Program-made: the position numbers and the translations under genes | The notes under the pieces: model-generated | The model's database searches: none | Told to the model about the DNA's origin: nothing | The model's input: the letters and a program-made list of their open reading frames with translations, nothing else | NCBI GenBank assembly: GCA_013154225.1 | Contig: JAADCW010000187.1 | Coordinates: 1 to 7,666 of the forward strand | Origin: Chloroflexota bacterium | Lineage (GTDB): Bacteria > Chloroflexota > Anaerolineae > Anaerolineales > DRMV01 | Length of the DNA stretch: 7,666 bases | Direction of reading: 5' to 3' | In this document: positions 1-5,817 of the stretch, one piece after another | How positions within the stretch are numbered: the first letter of the stretch is position 1 | Layout of the letters: each line of letters opens with the position of its first letter

Positions 1-212
1 ACCATGCGGCCTTCATAGACCACCTTGTAGCGCACCACGTCAGGCCACAGGAGCACGCCGATGAGGTCGGGCAGAGGCCACGCATCTTTGGGAAAGCAGA
101 TTTTCTCCAGCCGCTGAAGGGCTGTGAGGTCGCGGATGGATGCGTGGGTCAGGTGGTAGCCTGGCGGCAAAGGCGCAACGTCAGGCTTGTTCTTCCGAAG
201 AGGTTTGTTCAC
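1..212 (-). CDS. GNAT-family N-acetyltransferase, N-terminal part (runs off the window)
   Basis: Reading the reverse strand, a frame is open from a stop at 228-230 to the window edge. It encodes a segment with the pattern RDLTALQRLEKICFPKDAW, which resembles the first beta strand and helix of GNAT acetyltransferases of the RimI type (D-L-x-A-L-x-x-L-E-x-x-x-F-P-x-x-x-W). Such enzymes transfer acetyl from acetyl-CoA to an amine; the catalytic and CoA-binding part lies outside the window, so the substrate cannot be stated. The start is uncertain. A GTG at 212-210 would overlap the end of the SPFH gene by 32 bp, and a TTG at 170-168 would leave a gap; neither has a well-placed SD sequence. The overlap or closeness suggests it is the third gene of the nfeD-SPFH operon. 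GNAT assignment is by motif pattern only. Confidence 0.6.
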   Translation of the reverse strand, partial: MNKPLRKNKPDVAPLPPGYHLTHASIRDLTALQRLEKICFPKDAWPLPDLIGVLLWPDVVRYKVVYEGRM

Positions 213-1134
213 CTTCTTGCCGCATCTTCAGAAAATCGTTCATCAAGCCCGTGAATTCCATCGGGAAGATGAACTTGGTGGACGGACTGGTGCCCATGAC
301 TTTGAGGGTTTCGAAGTATTGCAAGGTCATGGTCTTCGGGTCCACGGTTTGGGCCACGCCGTAAATGCGTTTCAGCGCGGCGGCAAAACCTTCGGCACGC
401 AGGAGTTGGGCCTGCTTTTCACCCTCGGCTTTGAGGATGGCTGATTGTTTTTCGCCTTCGGCCTTGAGAATGGCCGCTTGCTTTTCGCCTTCAGCCACGT
501 TGATGGCGGCTTCCCGCTTGCCCAACGATTCGGTCACCAGGGCGCGGCGTTCGCGCTCTGCCGACATCTGGCGGTCCATGGCCTCTTGGATCTTCTTGGG
601 CGGCACGATTTCCCGAATTTCCACGTTGGTGACTTTCACGCCCCAGCGTTCGGTCACTTCATCCAGGCGGGCGCGCAGCATGTTGTTGATGTGCTCGCGC
701 TCGGAGAGGACGTCGTCCAGCAAGATGCCGCCGATGACCGCGCGCAAAGTGGTGGTGGCCATGCCTTGGGCCGCGGCCTCGAAATTACCCACCTGAATCA
801 CGCTTTGCTCGGCATCCAGCACTTTGTAATACCAGATGAAGTCCACGGCAATGGCCGCGTTGTCTTTGGTGATGCAGGTTTGGTGGGGAATTTCGCGCAC
901 CTGTTCCCGCAGATCCACCCGAATACCCCGGTCAATGAACGGAATCAGGATGACCAGCCCAGGCCCCTTGGCGCCGATGCACCGCCCCAGGCGGAAGACC
1001 ACCAGGCGTTGGTATTCGGGGACGATCTTGATGGATTTGGCCAAAATAATGAAGAAAAACAGGGCAATGATGCCGACAAAGCACAGGAAACTCAGCGCGG
1101 CATCACTGCTGGCAAAAGTGGGGTTCAAGAACAT
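181..1134 (-). CDS. SPFH/band 7 (stomatin/QmcA-like) membrane protein
   Basis: A 317-residue protein of the stomatin/prohibitin/flotillin/HflK superfamily. Residues about 11-32 are one hydrophobic N-terminal anchor. The SPFH domain spans about 35-195, beginning IVPEYQRLVVFRLGR and including the typical GPGLVILIPFID and VKVTNVEIREIVPP segments. Residues about 190-260 are a charged Ala/Glu-rich helix with three AEGEKQ units at 214, 225 and 236, spaced exactly 11 residues, and a fourth partial AEG at 247. The hydrophobic C-terminal stretch FIFPMEFTGLMNDFLKM follows. Such proteins form large membrane-anchored oligomeric cages that scaffold membrane domains and often modulate proteases. The start is well supported: AAGGAGGT lies 8 nt upstream of the ATG. 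The upstream neighbour is an NfeD protein, the usual genetic partner, 69 bp away on the same strand. Length is normal for slipin/QmcA types. The client protein cannot be inferred. Confidence 0.95.
   Translation of the reverse strand: MFLNPTFASSDAALSFLCFVGIIALFFFIILAKSIKIVPEYQRLVVFRLGRCIGAKGPGLVILIPFIDRGIRVDLREQVREIPHQTCITKDNAAIAVDFIWYYKVLDAEQSVIQVGNFEAAAQGMATTTLRAVIGGILLDDVLSEREHINNMLRARLDEVTERWGVKVTNVEIREIVPPKKIQEAMDRQMSAERERRALVTESLGKREAAINVAEGEKQAAILKAEGEKQSAILKAEGEKQAQLLRAEGFAAALKRIYGVAQTVDPKTMTLQYFETLKVMGTSPSTKFIFPMEFTGLMNDFLKMRQEGEQTSSEEQA
396..495 (-). repeat. 33-bp tandem repeat encoding AEGEKQ-x5 hendecads
   Basis: Inside the SPFH gene the hexapeptide-coding unit recurs at 478-495, 445-462 and 412-429, exactly 33 bp apart, with a degenerate fourth copy ending at 396. 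The encoded period is 11 residues, a hendecad expected of a long straight helix or right-handed coiled coil. Codons differ between copies, so the repeat is old and kept for the protein rather than a fresh slippage product. Confidence 0.85.
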
Positions 1135-1203
1135 GGCTACCTACCTCCTTTGGGAGAAATCACGGACGCGGGGGAAGACTTCAGGGGAAAGCGAAGAGCC
1201 ATT

Positions 1204-1833
1204 TTATGCTTGTGTTGCATGGGTTTCTGATGAAGCCGACGGCACGGGTTCGACCAGCAGAATCAGCCCTTCGCGGGCCACCACGCGCACCATCTGCCCT
1301 GGGGCGATGGGCTGTTGACTGCGCGCGGTCCACATTTCGCCGGCGACAAACACGGTGCCTTCGGGCGCGATGGCGGTGCGGGCTTCGCCAATTTGCCCCA
1401 GCAGACGGTTCAAATCGTGGGCTGGGGGCTGGCTTTCGGCTTCCAAAATTTTGCGGGTCACAATCCACCCGAACCCGCCGACAAAGAAGGAAGCCGTTGC
1501 CGCCAGCCAGGGAGAAACTGCACTGCCGCCCAAAGGCGTGCGGAAGATAAACACCGAGCCCACGGTCATGGCCAGCAAGGCCAGGGCCAACCATAGGCCT
1601 GTGTGTTTTGTGCGGCGCACTGAAAGGCCAAAGAACACAATGCCTATCCCCCACAGCGCAATCGCCCAAATGTTTACGGCCAGTTGCGTGGCGCTGTAAC
1701 CTGCCAGCAGGAGCAAGAACACGGCAGTGAGTTCCAGCAAGCCGGTGCCGGGCGTCAGCAGGGCCACGATGAGCACCAGCGTGCCGCTGATGAGCAGGAG
1801 ATAAGCCACGTTGGGGTCGAACAGAAAGCCCAT
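1204..1833 (-). CDS. NfeD-family membrane protein, short form
   Basis: A 209-residue protein. The first two thirds hold about four to five hydrophobic segments (roughly residues 8-27, 31-46, 52-70, 80-97 and 105-127). A soluble C-terminal region (about 143-196) fits the NfeD OB-fold domain: it opens with LLGQIGEARTAIAPEG, continues with GEMWTARS, and ends with PGQMVRVVAREGLILLVEP. No ClpP-like serine protease domain is present, so it is the short NfeD class. NfeD proteins pair with SPFH proteins at the membrane, the OB domain being thought to mediate protein contact. The SPFH partner follows directly downstream, supporting this call. ATG at 1833 starts just before a hydrophobic segment; an AAGG lies about 10 nt upstream. 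Probably the first gene of the minus-strand operon. Confidence 0.9.
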   Translation of the reverse strand: MGFLFDPNVAYLLLISGTLVLIVALLTPGTGLLELTAVFLLLLAGYSATQLAVNIWAIALWGIGIVFFGLSVRRTKHTGLWLALALLAMTVGSVFIFRTPLGGSAVSPWLAATASFFVGGFGWIVTRKILEAESQPPAHDLNRLLGQIGEARTAIAPEGTVFVAGEMWTARSQQPIAPGQMVRVVAREGLILLVEPVPSASSETHATQA

Positions 1834-1908
1834 AGGAATGCCTTATGAGGGAAAGCCGGCCTGTTTCCCCTGTGGGGCAGGCCGCTTATGGCGGTTCATG
1901 GCAATTTC

Positions 1909-1914
1909 ATTATA
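1909..1914 (-). promoter_or_regulatory. Candidate -10 box for the nfeD operon
   Basis: The reverse strand reads TATAAT, a perfect -10 consensus, about 75 bp upstream of the NfeD start. No good -35 box is present at 16-18 nt; the sequence there (around 1931-1938) is GCGTTT-like and lies within an 8-bp inverted repeat. A regulator-dependent promoter is possible. Confidence 0.4.
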
Positions 1915-1927
1915 CAACACAACTTTG

Positions 1928-1953
1928 CGCGAAACGCTTGGTCTTGTTTCGCG
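1928..1953. repeat. 8-bp inverted repeat at the nfeD -35 position
   Basis: CGCGAAAC at 1928-1935 and GTTTCGCG at 1946-1953 are perfect reverse complements separated by 10 nt. The left arm covers the place where a -35 box for the leftward promoter would lie. It could be an operator or a small hairpin; no T-tract follows on either side, so it is not an obvious terminator. Confidence 0.5.
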
Positions 1954-2018
1954 AGGGCAAATTAGCAAATTTAACCCTTTTCTCCATTACAAATGTCACT
2001 TCTTTCATTAAAAAGAAT

Positions 2019-2081
2019 TGCTATTTTCGTTGCGAGTGTCACAAAACCATATCATTTTTCGTTTAATCTTAAAAAATAGCA
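2019..2081. repeat. Long-spaced AT-rich inverted repeat
   Basis: TGCTATTTT at 2019-2027 and AAAATAGCA at 2073-2081 are perfect reverse complements 45 nt apart; extending outward gives 11 of 12 matching positions. It lies just upstream of the regulator promoter (-35 at 2091). It may be a pair of protein-binding half sites permitting looping, or chance in AT-rich sequence. Confidence 0.35.
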
Positions 2082-2090
2082 TTTATGGCC

Positions 2091-2120
2091 TTGACAGGCC
2101 TGCTTTTCCAGAATTATACT
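2091..2120 (+). promoter_or_regulatory. Near-consensus sigma70 promoter of the regulator-ATPase operon
   Basis: TTGACA (2091-2096) is a perfect -35 box and TATACT (2115-2120) a strong -10 box, with 18 nt between (17 if read as TTATAC). Predicted transcription start is about 2127, giving a leader of about 45 nt. The -35 box lies in a small palindrome (GGCCT, 4 nt, AGGCC at 2087-2100). A strong core promoter with an adjacent dyad fits repression as the control mode. Confidence 0.8.
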
Positions 2121-2143
2121 TACTTCAACATTGGAATGAAGTA
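2121..2143. promoter_or_regulatory. Candidate operator: perfect 7-9-7 dyad over the transcription start
   Basis: TACTTCA (2121-2127) and TGAAGTA (2137-2143) are exact reverse complements around a 9-nt spacer. The dyad begins directly after the -10 box and covers the predicted start of transcription, an ideal place for a repressor. The obvious candidate is the PerR-like protein encoded 28 bp downstream, acting on its own operon. The spacing differs from the classic 7-1-7 Fur/PerR box, so the binder is inferred, not shown. Confidence 0.55.
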
Positions 2144-2170
2144 CGGAGCCTTCGGATAAAGGAGACGATT

Positions 2171-2650
2171 ATGCCTACCGTTGAAGCCTCAATAGCCTAT
2201 AAACATGAGAACCGCCTTGTGCAAGCCCTTCGCCAGGCTGGTCTGCGTCTGACGCCGCAACGCCTGGCCATTTGTCGTTATTTGAGCCAGAGCAAAGACC
2301 ATCCCACCGCGCAAGACATCTACCAGGTGCTCAAACCTGAATATCCTTCTTTGAGTTTGGCAACGGTTTACAACACCTTGGAGACGCTGGTCGCGTTGGG
2401 TGCCATCCACGCCCTGGGTGATGCGGGCGATGATGCAACCCACTACGATGCCAACATTGACCCCCATATCAACCTGGTTTGCATTCGCTGCCATACCATT
2501 GTGGACCTGCCGACGCCGACGGTGGCGCAGTTGGAGCACGAAGCCGAAGAGAAAAGCGGGTTCCGCATTTTAGGCGCTCGGGTGGTGTATTACGGCCTTT
2601 GCCCTGAGTGCCAACGGGCTGAACCGAGGGGTAACGGGTACCATGACTGA
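2171..2650 (+). CDS. Fur-family transcriptional regulator, PerR-like
   Basis: A 159-residue metal-dependent DNA-binding regulator. The N-terminal winged helix (about 13-85) contains RLTPQRLAICRYL and the recognition-helix region SLSLATVYNTLETL. The C-terminal dimerisation domain carries two CxxC pairs, C104/C107 and C144/C147, the structural zinc site. Residues aligning with the Bacillus PerR sensing site (H37, D85, H91, H93, D104) are H44, D93, H99, N101 and D112. The Asp at the last position favours PerR over Fur or Zur, where Glu is usual, but the fourth ligand is Asn instead of His. The start is ATG 2171 with AAGGAG 7 nt upstream; a longer upstream frame adds only non-family sequence. Its stop overlaps the ATPase start (shared ATGACTGA), so the two are probably translationally coupled and the ATPase is a likely target. 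PerR proteins sense peroxide through bound iron; zinc or cobalt sensing is not excluded. Confidence 0.92.
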   Translation: MPTVEASIAYKHENRLVQALRQAGLRLTPQRLAICRYLSQSKDHPTAQDIYQVLKPEYPSLSLATVYNTLETLVALGAIHALGDAGDDATHYDANIDPHINLVCIRCHTIVDLPTPTVAQLEHEAEEKSGFRILGARVVYYGLCPECQRAEPRGNGYHD

Positions 2651-4940
2651 AGCCAAAACCATGCCCAAAGTGCGTTGCACCGACGTCCTCGCCGACACAC
2701 TCATGGGCTATGATGGCATTCTGGAAACCCAACTCGACTACGGCAAGGCCCATCTCAAAATCGTATATGACCCCCGGGTGTTGGACGAAGGACAAGCGCT
2801 TCAGGTTGCCCAGGAAGCCGGGCACCGCGCTTGGGAACAGGTGCAGCATTGTGCGCACGCGCATTCGCCCATGTGCAAGGAATGCGCGCTGAAACTGCAG
2901 GACGACCTTTCCGAGTTCTTCGGCCAGCCCGTGCAAGTGGAGTTGGAAAACGGCGTGGTCGCGGCCAAATTGCCGCGGCGTGCGCCGATGGTGGCTGAGG
3001 CTGAAGCCGCCATCGCACCACCCAAACCCGAGCCCAAAAAAGCCAAAAAACTGAGCCTGCCCCAAACCACCGTTGAGGTCATTCTCACGGTGGTAACTTT
3101 GATTGCCACCCTTCTGGCCGCGTTTTCCGCCCGCTTGGGTTTGCCCTCATGGGCGACTACCGGCCTCTATGTGGTGGCTTATGTCGCGGGCGGCTATTTT
3201 GGCTTTGTGGAAGGCGTCAAACTGCTCATTACCGAGCGGGAAATTGACGTTGACCTGCTGATGATCCTCGCGGCCTTGGGCGCGGCCCTGGTGGGTCAGC
3301 CCACCGACGGCGCGATTTTGCTCTTCTTGTTCTCCCTTTCCAACACGTTGCAGTCCTACGCGCTGGGGCGCACGCGGCAGGCCATTGAGAAGCTTATGGA
3401 CCTGCGTCCCCCAGAGGCCACAGTCAAAACCGAAGAGGGCTGGAAAACCGTCCCTGTGGAAGAACTGCGGCTGGGGGATATCGTCATGGTGCGGCCTGGC
3501 GAGCGCTTCCCCATTGACGGCGAGGTTGTGGAAGGCACCACCGAGGTGGACCAATCGCCCATCACGGGCGAATCAGTGCCGGTGTTCAAACAGCCGGGCG
3601 ATCCGGTGTTCGCGGGCACGGTCAACACCACCGGCACGGTGGAGATTCGGGTAACGCATCTGGCGCAGGAATCCACCCTGGCAAAGATTGTCCAGATGGT
3701 GGAAGAAGCCCAAGACGCCAAAGCCAAAACCCAGCGAATGCTGGAAGAATTTGAAGGCAAATACGCCAAATTTGTGCTTTTGGCCACCGTGGTGCTCATC
3801 GTGGTGCCGACGTTCTTCCTCCATCAGCCGTTTTCTAAGGCCTTTTATCGTGCCATGACGTGGCTGGTGGTGGCTTCGCCGTGTGCGCTGGTGATTTCAA
3901 CGCCGGCGACCATCCTTTCGGCCATTGCCAACGGCGCGCGGCACGGTGTGCTGTTCAAGGGCGGGGCGCATCTGGAACGCACTGCGACCCTCAAGGTCAT
4001 TGCCTTTGATAAAACCGGCACCCTCACCGTGGGCGAGCCTCAACTGCAGGGCGTTTATCCCGCGGAAGGGTTGGACGAAGACACGTTCCTGCGCTGGGTG
4101 GCCGCGCTGGAAGCCCGCTCAGAACACCCCATCGCGCGTGCCATTGTCCACGCGGCTGAAGCACGCGGGCTGGACATCCCGACGGCAACGGAATTCCGTG
4201 CCATCGTTGGCCAGGGTGTGGAAGGCGTGGTGGAAGGAACCGCGATTTGGGTGGGCAATGAACGCATGTTCTCCGAGCGCAGTGTGCGTATGCCCAAGGA
4301 ACTCACCGCGCGCATCCTGGCGCTGGAATCTGAAGGCCAGACGGTGATCACGGCCTATCGGCCTGCAGACCGCGCGTGGCTTGGCCTGTTGACCGTAGCC
4401 GACACCCTGCGCCCGGAAGCCCCGGAAATCGTCAAGCAACTGCACGATTTGGGCATCGAAAAGGTGGTCATGCTCACTGGCGACAACCAGCAGGTTGCCG
4501 CGAGTATTGCTTCGCAGGTTGGGGTAGATGAGTTTTACGCCGAACTGCTGCCCAAAGACAAGGTGCGGGTGCTGGAACGCCTGCAAAAGCAGTATGGTCC
4601 CACCGCGATGGTGGGCGATGGCGTCAACGACGCGCCCGCGCTCGCGCTGGCCGACGTGGGCATCGCGATGGGTGGCGCGGGCACCGATGTGGCTCTGGAA
4701 ACCGCAGATGTGGTGCTCATGGCCGACGACCTCAACCATCTGCCCTACGCCATTGGCCTGGCCCGCGAAGCGCGCAAGGTGGTGTGGCAAAACATCACCT
4801 TCGCGATGGCCGTCATTGTGCTTTTGGTGGCCTCGGCCTTTGGCGCAGGCCTGACTTTGCCCTGGGGCGTGGTGGGGCACGAGGGCAGTACGGTGATCGT
4901 GGTGCTCAACGGGTTGCGCCTGCTGCGCTACAAGGGATGA
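2643..4940 (+). CDS. P1B-4-type heavy-metal-transporting P-type ATPase (Fe/Co/Zn efflux)
   Basis: A complete 765-residue inner-membrane cation exporter driven by ATP. Visible signatures: TGES at 308-311 (actuator domain), SPC at 412-414 in the metal-binding membrane helix, DKTGT with phosphorylated D456, the nucleotide-domain SEHP (His495-Pro496), TGDN at 612-615, GDGVND at 658-663, and HEGS at 746-749 in the last membrane region. SPC plus HEG(S/G) marks the P1B-4 subgroup (CoaT, CtpD, FrvA, PfeT), which exports Co, Fe(II) or sometimes Zn; the CPC of Zn/Cd/Pb and Cu pumps is absent, so a CadA/ZntA label would mislead. The N-terminus (about 8-65) looks like a heavy-metal-associated fold without its CxxC. 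It is followed by a His/Cys cluster at 69-81 and a Pro/Lys linker (126-136). ATG 2643 overlaps the regulator stop by 8 bp, with GAGGGG about 11 nt upstream. Coupling to a PerR-like regulator favours iron efflux during peroxide stress, by analogy with PfeT. Confidence 0.95.
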   Translation: MTEAKTMPKVRCTDVLADTLMGYDGILETQLDYGKAHLKIVYDPRVLDEGQALQVAQEAGHRAWEQVQHCAHAHSPMCKECALKLQDDLSEFFGQPVQVELENGVVAAKLPRRAPMVAEAEAAIAPPKPEPKKAKKLSLPQTTVEVILTVVTLIATLLAAFSARLGLPSWATTGLYVVAYVAGGYFGFVEGVKLLITEREIDVDLLMILAALGAALVGQPTDGAILLFLFSLSNTLQSYALGRTRQAIEKLMDLRPPEATVKTEEGWKTVPVEELRLGDIVMVRPGERFPIDGEVVEGTTEVDQSPITGESVPVFKQPGDPVFAGTVNTTGTVEIRVTHLAQESTLAKIVQMVEEAQDAKAKTQRMLEEFEGKYAKFVLLATVVLIVVPTFFLHQPFSKAFYRAMTWLVVASPCALVISTPATILSAIANGARHGVLFKGGAHLERTATLKVIAFDKTGTLTVGEPQLQGVYPAEGLDEDTFLRWVAALEARSEHPIARAIVHAAEARGLDIPTATEFRAIVGQGVEGVVEGTAIWVGNERMFSERSVRMPKELTARILALESEGQTVITAYRPADRAWLGLLTVADTLRPEAPEIVKQLHDLGIEKVVMLTGDNQQVAASIASQVGVDEFYAELLPKDKVRVLERLQKQYGPTAMVGDGVNDAPALALADVGIAMGGAGTDVALETADVVLMADDLNHLPYAIGLAREARKVVWQNITFAMAVIVLLVASAFGAGLTLPWGVVGHEGSTVIVVLNGLRLLRYKG

Positions 4941-4952
4941 GCGCCAAAAGTA

Positions 4953-4961
4953 TGTTAGAAT
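4953..4961 (+). promoter_or_regulatory. Possible extended -10 promoter for slyD
   Basis: TGTTAGAAT reads as an extended -10 (TGn then TAGAAT) about 100 bp before the slyD start. No -35 match is visible at 17 nt because that position falls in the end of the ATPase gene. No terminator separates the ATPase from slyD, so read-through from the upstream operon is equally likely. Confidence 0.35.
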
Positions 4962-5063
4962 GAAAGCCTATCCAAAGAACGCTGGCTTTGATTGGCACCC
5001 AACTGGTCGCCGACCCGCTGGGAACGAGCAAGGCAAGGCGTCAACAATTTGAAGGAGAAAGAA

Positions 5064-5549
5064 ATGAGTGATCAAGAAAAGCGCGTTGTCGGCGACAACG
5101 ACGTCGTCAGCCTGGAATACACCCTCACCGTGGACGGCGAGGTGGTGGACTCTTCCGAAGGCCACGGCCCCATTGAATACATCCAGGGCAAAGGGCAAAT
5201 CATCCCCGGCCTGGAAAAAGAGGTTTACGGCATGGCCGTGGGCGAGAGCAAAGAGGTGGTGGTAAGCCCGGCAGAAGGCTATGGCGAAGAAAATCCTGAA
5301 GCCTTTGTTGAGGTGCCCAAGAGCGAATTCCCCCCTGAAATCCCCCTGGAAGTGGGCACGCCTTTGCAACTGCGTGACCAGCAGGGGCAGGTTTTCGATG
5401 CCACCATTGCCGAAGTCAAAGAAAACACCGTGTTGCTCAACTTCAACCATCCTCTGGCCGGCAAAACCCTCACCTTCCAAATCAAGGTGGTTGGCGTGCG
5501 CCCGGCAACCCAAGAAGAATTGGATCACGGGCACGTTCACCATCACTAA
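5064..5549 (+). CDS. slyD: FKBP-type peptidyl-prolyl cis-trans isomerase, SlyD-like
   Basis: A 161-residue cytosolic prolyl isomerase and chaperone. The FKBP core (about 9-75 and 133-147) shows VVSLEYTLTVDGEVVDSS, IIPGLEKEVYGMAVGE and the strand FQIKVVGVRPAT. The insert-in-flap chaperone domain (about 76-130) lies between AEGYGEENPEAFVEVPKSEF and the hallmark NFNHPLAGKTL. The C-terminal tail ends in histidines (H155, H157, H159-161), a short version of the long His/Cys metal-binding tail of E. coli SlyD, which binds nickel and supports hydrogenase maturation. No signal peptide is seen. ATG 5064 has AAGGAG 6 nt upstream. It lies 123 bp after the metal exporter on the same strand; a metal-handling link is plausible, but SlyD proteins are also general folding helpers. 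A 14-bp hairpin follows the stop. Confidence 0.93.
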   Translation: MSDQEKRVVGDNDVVSLEYTLTVDGEVVDSSEGHGPIEYIQGKGQIIPGLEKEVYGMAVGESKEVVVSPAEGYGEENPEAFVEVPKSEFPPEIPLEVGTPLQLRDQQGQVFDATIAEVKENTVLLNFNHPLAGKTLTFQIKVVGVRPATQEELDHGHVHHH

Positions 5550-5571
5550 ACCCGTTTTCTGAAACTTGCTG

Positions 5572-5604
5572 CAATAGGGCAGGAACTTTTTTCCTGCCCT
5601 ATTG
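5572..5604 (+). terminator. Strong hairpin terminator after slyD
   Basis: CAATAGGGCAGGAA (5572-5585) and TTCCTGCCCTATTG (5591-5604) form a perfect 14-bp stem with loop CTTTT, 22 bp after the slyD stop. The following sequence (TCGTATTTTGG) is only moderately T-rich, so termination may be less efficient than the stem suggests. A 3' end-stabilising role is an alternative. Confidence 0.75.
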
Positions 5605-5698
5605 TCGTATTTTGGTGCCGTGTGAGAGCGGGGCAGGGATTAGTCCAAACGCACGGCCAGATCTTGGCTAATTCCGAGTGCCAGTCGGCCATTTTTGG

Positions 5699-5706
5699 TT
5701 TATACT
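5699..5706 (+). promoter_or_regulatory. Possible -10 box upstream of the UPF0173 gene
   Basis: TTTATACT at 5699-5706 is a good -10 match downstream of a T-run. No clear -35 is found at 16-18 nt. If used, transcription would begin near 5712, giving a leader of about 150 nt that contains the whole palindromic structure at 5725-5817. Confidence 0.4.
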
Positions 5707-5724
5707 GATAACAGCCGGTTTTGT

Positions 5725-5817
5725 GGCAAAGCCCAAAATTTGAGGCTTCCCCAAGGCGTGGGGAGGTGGCGTTTGCCCTGCGCTTCCCAGCGTATGCCTT
5801 GGGGGCACGGCTTTGCC
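5725..5817. other. Nested palindromic element, possible structured leader RNA
   Basis: Two perfect 9-bp inverted repeats are nested: GGCAAAGCC (5725-5733) with GGCTTTGCC (5809-5817), and inside them CCCCAAGGC (5749-5757) with GCCTTGGGG (5796-5804). The inner stem extends by three pairs including G-U (5758-5760 with 5793-5795). Further in, GGGAGG (5761-5766) pairs with CTTCCC (5783-5788) and GGC/GCC (5768-5770 with 5775-5777) closes a small loop. The result is one long interrupted hairpin of about 93 nt. It lies 47 bp before the UPF0173 start, downstream of a possible promoter. I recognise no known riboswitch or repeat family. No T-tract follows, so it is not a normal terminator. It could be a cis-regulatory RNA, a small RNA, or a REP/MITE-like repeat. 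Confidence 0.6.

Larger units (their letters stand above)
1834..2170. other. Divergent AT-rich intergenic control region
   Basis: These 337 bases separate the leftward nfeD operon from the rightward regulator-ATPase genes. I see no convincing gene: the short frames that cross it lack SD sites and family-like content. Bases about 1955-2090 are strikingly AT-rich against GC-rich surroundings, with several A and T runs. The region holds a leftward -10 box, a rightward sigma70 promoter and three inverted repeats (1928-1953, 2019-2081, 2121-2143). Two identical TGTCAC words occur at 1994-1999 and 2036-2041. It is best read as a shared control region with binding sites for one or more regulators. 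Confidence 0.75.

Noticed and set aside
388..495. CRISPR-like or recent tandem repeat
   Set aside because: The 33-bp periodic units lie within a coding frame, vary by synonymous codons and have no spacers.
445..1230. Long plus-strand open frame of 261 codons opposite the SPFH gene
   Set aside because: It is an antisense shadow of a clear SPFH gene in GC-rich sequence; composition is odd (His/Gly/Asp-rich), no SD site, and no family motif.
2018..2170. N-terminal extension of the regulator to an upstream ATG
   Set aside because: It would begin before the consensus promoter and run through it; the ATG at 2171 has a well-spaced AAGGAG and fits family length.
4119..4880. Minus-strand open frame of 253 codons opposite the ATPase
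   Set aside because: It mirrors the conserved ATPase motifs on the other strand and has no recognisable domain or ribosome binding site.
2643..4940. Label as CadA/ZntA or copper ATPase
   Set aside because: The membrane motif is SPC, not CPC, and HEGS is present, which points to the P1B-4 subgroup.
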